Shown here piece after piece: positions 49,201-50,124 of a DNA stretch of 50,124 bases. Source of the stretch: a virus; the IMG/VR virus record IMGVR_UViG_3300005581_000019, positions 1 to 50,124 of that record; one strand, written 5' to 3'. The stretch's first letter is position 1. Every line of letters starts with the position of its first letter. The notes beneath the pieces were generated by a model. That model saw nothing but the letters and a program-made list of their open reading frames with translations. It was not told where the DNA came from and searched no databases. Made by a program: the position numbers and the translations under genes.

Positions 49201-49727
49201 GAGGTGGCGAGCAACGTGCCGTCGGGGGCGAACTGCTGGCCCTCCAAGGCGGCGGAGTTCTCGGCAATGGTCTCGGTGACCTCGCTGAGCACTGCCTTGC
49301 CCGTGTTCGGGGTCTGGGTGACGACCGAGGACACAAGGTCGCCTGCAAGCGCCGTGGGCGCGGTGCCGGGGTCCACCTCCTGCTCGGTCTTGACCACCAC
49401 GGTCTGGCTCCGGTATTTCTGCGGAGTGAGGTTGTCCTTGGATTTGGAAGTGGTCGTCCAAGCGGGGCCATCCAGCTTCTGGAAAATCCAGTAATGGTCC
49501 TTGCCACCCTTGTCAGCTGGCTCAATGGAGACCAGCGTGTAGCCCGCGTATTTCGCCGTGTCTTTCGCCGCCAGACCAATCTCGGTGATGGCTGTTCCAA
49601 ACGGCTTGTCGGGAAACTTGGACGCCAGCGTCGGGTCCATTCTGACGATGACCTCGTAGTGTCCCGCAGACGGTTCCAGCACCTTCATGATGCGCGGAGT
49701 GCTGAACGGTGGGTCTGGAACTGCCAT
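46269..49727 (-). CDS. Large repetitive fibre-like protein (1152 aa)
   Basis: 1152 residues. The N-terminal third contains three related blocks of about 110 residues (LTPQKYRxQTV ... EPIGNGKSVKQTKTAK). Residues about 430-930 hold about nine tandem beta repeats of 50-58 residues, first of the type KPFVTIKTAKRY...VYEVNEVT and later QWGSIxWxGTY...VFxNETA. The C-terminus (RVFEKTVRKVEPNRTVIYYS, GWQNYAIQID) differs and may be the tip or base. It is probably a long tail fibre or spike shaft. Repeat number may vary between relatives. Confidence 0.7.
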   Translation of the reverse strand: MAVPDPPFSTPRIMKVLEPSAGHYEVIVRMDPTLASKFPDKPFGTAITEIGLAAKDTAKYAGYTLVSIEPADKGGKDHYWIFQKLDGPAWTTTSKSKDNLTPQKYRSQTVVVKTEQEVDPGTAPTALAGDLVSSVVTQTPNTGKAVLSEVTETIAENSAALEGQQFAPDGTLLATSEDLVLDGTSADKSVNVSQSTVDPIGNGKSVRQTSTAKKRDTSDATVDGWPNKQKKSKGTDNLTPQKYRGQTVTSVTTEQVALAAVNVDDIPDPASPVSPQTVIEHEKVNDYRYEKRTITETIAENLIPLEGEEYGEIVTKSVSEVLVNDGTPADSGFNVISSMVEPIGNGKSVKQTKTAKGGWSDPINKEVSKEGADTPPPRYRKDLTRTKTTRKIAASAIPITPSLSGDEVAKSYQKETPDRAEETVVSQSFTLNTSSVDEAVEQKPFVKITSKMTPGTAPVVPASGNGSAKLVYEAPNGSKIYENTAEIATARPGPSGEEKDTKPFVTIKTAKRFSTTANISTLTGSANVVFNDGATQIYEVSEVTSTGRFGSAGVEQQTKPFVSITSTATYQNTGTLGTGEVGSTNKIYDDGSTTVYEKKVDTATARSGPAGTEKDEKPFVKIETKKRYSPNADVATKTGSANIVFNDGKVQVYEVNEVTAVAKPGEAGQEKDEKPYVTIKTAKRYDTSNTVNTKTGASNKIYDDGDVKVFEINEVTSTAKPGLKGIETNAQQWGSIKSTTDYTTSDKAPSGGSVNLVYNDGQTTVYETTTTTATTSGTGKDVDSQQWGQIEWNGTYAKTTSGTRSRQVWSNGVEQVFFNETAALKVSGGTKEIDPNAWGSITWDGTYATSSGGQKSRQVARVGDTTVFLNENATLQPEGSTEEIDANSWGSITWKGTYSKSSSAGSNGKSRQVYSGPGGSVYLNETPTVKPLERSFQSAKKTTPTYTVTETTSFTKSSEASEPNSQTRLVFAQGTERVFEKTVRKVEPNRTVIYYSVINAQTPSVLKAILREPIKRKPNSEGPVRDKICIRADIEEGYSGLFPAKITEYFTRDAAKAEKFKQLLFKTKRIDYDGIQYQVSIGETLHRQMTLVDIIGTNDPDYVSLQKLPNTFTNIPATEPPEIPKGWQNYAIQIDPFEDGYLVKEIQVKYKD

Positions 49728-49761
49728 GGCTTTAGTTACATTGAAAGTAAGGAGAAGTCAA

Positions 49762-50124
49762 TCAGTTGATCGGACCTTCGATGAGAATAAAAGAGAACCT
49801 CTTTAGCCCGGCTAAATGAAGTGTCTCGTTGAGGGTGCGGCGAAAATCACCCCATTGTTCGGGAGGTAGGGTGCAGCAGCCTTCAGAGGAGGTGCCGTTA
49901 ACCCCGCCCAGATGAAGGTTGATCCCGAACTCTCCAGACTCAGTCATGGCAACCGTGCCGTCTTTTTTGATGCGCTCGACGGTGACTAGATCAGGCCCCT
50001 GTCCAAACGCCTGATACCTGCCCCGGTGAATGAGTGGCTTGAACCACCAGCAGCCGGGTTTGAGGCGAGCCATGAATTTGCCCGCGCCCGCGTTCCACCC
50101 GTATCTGGAAGGGTCGGTGTTGCC
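49762..50124 (-). CDS. Wall-active/lysis-like protein, 5' end cut off
   Basis: The frame is open from the window edge: visible codons before the Met at 50073 read GNTDPSRYGWNAGAGKF, which is in keeping with the rest, so the true start is outside. The C-terminus has GINLHLGG (His54 from that Met) and TSSEGCC (Cys66/67), an arrangement of His, Ser/Thr and Cys like L,D-transpeptidase or YkuD-type wall enzymes and related phage lysis proteins. This is a pattern match, not proof. A dyad repeat lies inside it, read as LAGLK. Confidence 0.55.
   Translation of the reverse strand, partial: GNTDPSRYGWNAGAGKFMARLKPGCWWFKPLIHRGRYQAFGQGPDLVTVERIKKDGTVAMTESGEFGINLHLGGVNGTSSEGCCTLPPEQWGDFRRTLNETLHLAGLKRFSFILIEGPIN
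49802..49816 (-). repeat. 15-bp dyad repeat, symmetric form, in wall-active gene
   Basis: TTTAGCCCGGCTAAA on the + strand, read as LAGLK near the C-terminus of the lysis-like gene. Confidence 0.85.

Noticed and set aside
1-50124. tRNA genes, CRISPR arrays, insertion-sequence transposases, integrase or att sites
   Set aside because: None was seen: no clover-leaf or T-arm sequence, no regularly spaced repeats with unique spacers, no DDE or tyrosine/serine recombinase motifs. The 15-mers are too widely spaced for an array.

Overview
This window looks like part of a tailed bacteriophage genome, about 50 kb of mid-to-high GC DNA packed with genes in two convergent blocks. It contains no ribosomal, tRNA or cellular housekeeping genes. 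I saw no integrase, so nothing points to lysogeny. Terminase, portal and major capsid genes are not recognisable here and presumably lie outside the window. Start codons mostly follow ...AACC-ATG or ...ACAAC-ATG contexts without a Shine-Dalgarno sequence. A DUF3127 protein, common in Bacteroidota and their phages, is also present. These facts suggest, as inference only, a host in Bacteroidota or the PVC group (e.g. Verrucomicrobiota) rather than an enterobacterial or Firmicutes host.

The rightward block (1-24647) carries about 65 mostly small genes joined by ATGA-type stop/start overlaps. Recognisable functions are: an HTH/zinc-finger protein (3014-3811); an XRE helix-turn-helix fused to a sigma-70 region-4-like domain (4859-5434); a recombination cassette of RecB/Cas4-like nuclease, ERF annealing protein, DUF3127 protein and an OB-like protein (7515-10178); an HNH nuclease gene split by a second HNH homing-endonuclease gene (12211-13232); a DUF932 protein (13311-14318); a TOPRIM primase fused to a RecA-fold helicase (18335-20188); DUF3310; an HNH-like protein; a PD-(D/E)XK protein; a MazG-like pyrophosphohydrolase; and a histone H1-like Lys/Ala-rich protein. 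Two long gene-free stretches (6661-7191 and 10179-10557) are full of perfect hairpins and share a roughly 50-nt two-hairpin motif with compensating stem changes. They are probably structured RNAs.

The leftward block (50124 down to 24644) is the virion/late block: a wall-active or lysis-like protein cut by the window edge, a 1152-aa repetitive fibre-like protein, two further variable surface-protein candidates, two small virion candidates, a 543-aa low-complexity protein, a 444-aa coiled-coil protein and a 4848-aa giant protein of the internal-virion/large-polyvalent type. The organisation suggests a podovirus-like virion (inference). The two blocks meet tail to tail with a 4-bp overlap and no visible terminator.

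The most striking feature is a dispersed 15-bp dyad, TTTAGCCTGACTAAA or its symmetric form TTTAGCCCGGCTAAA, with 18 clear copies and two degenerate ones. Ten exact copies of the first form lie just upstream of start codons, always in the same orientation relative to transcription on both strands. Others lie inside genes, including five clear ones in the giant gene, read in two different frames. The pattern recalls phage stoperators or early-gene junction elements and may mark a genome-wide regulatory or recombination system of this phage.
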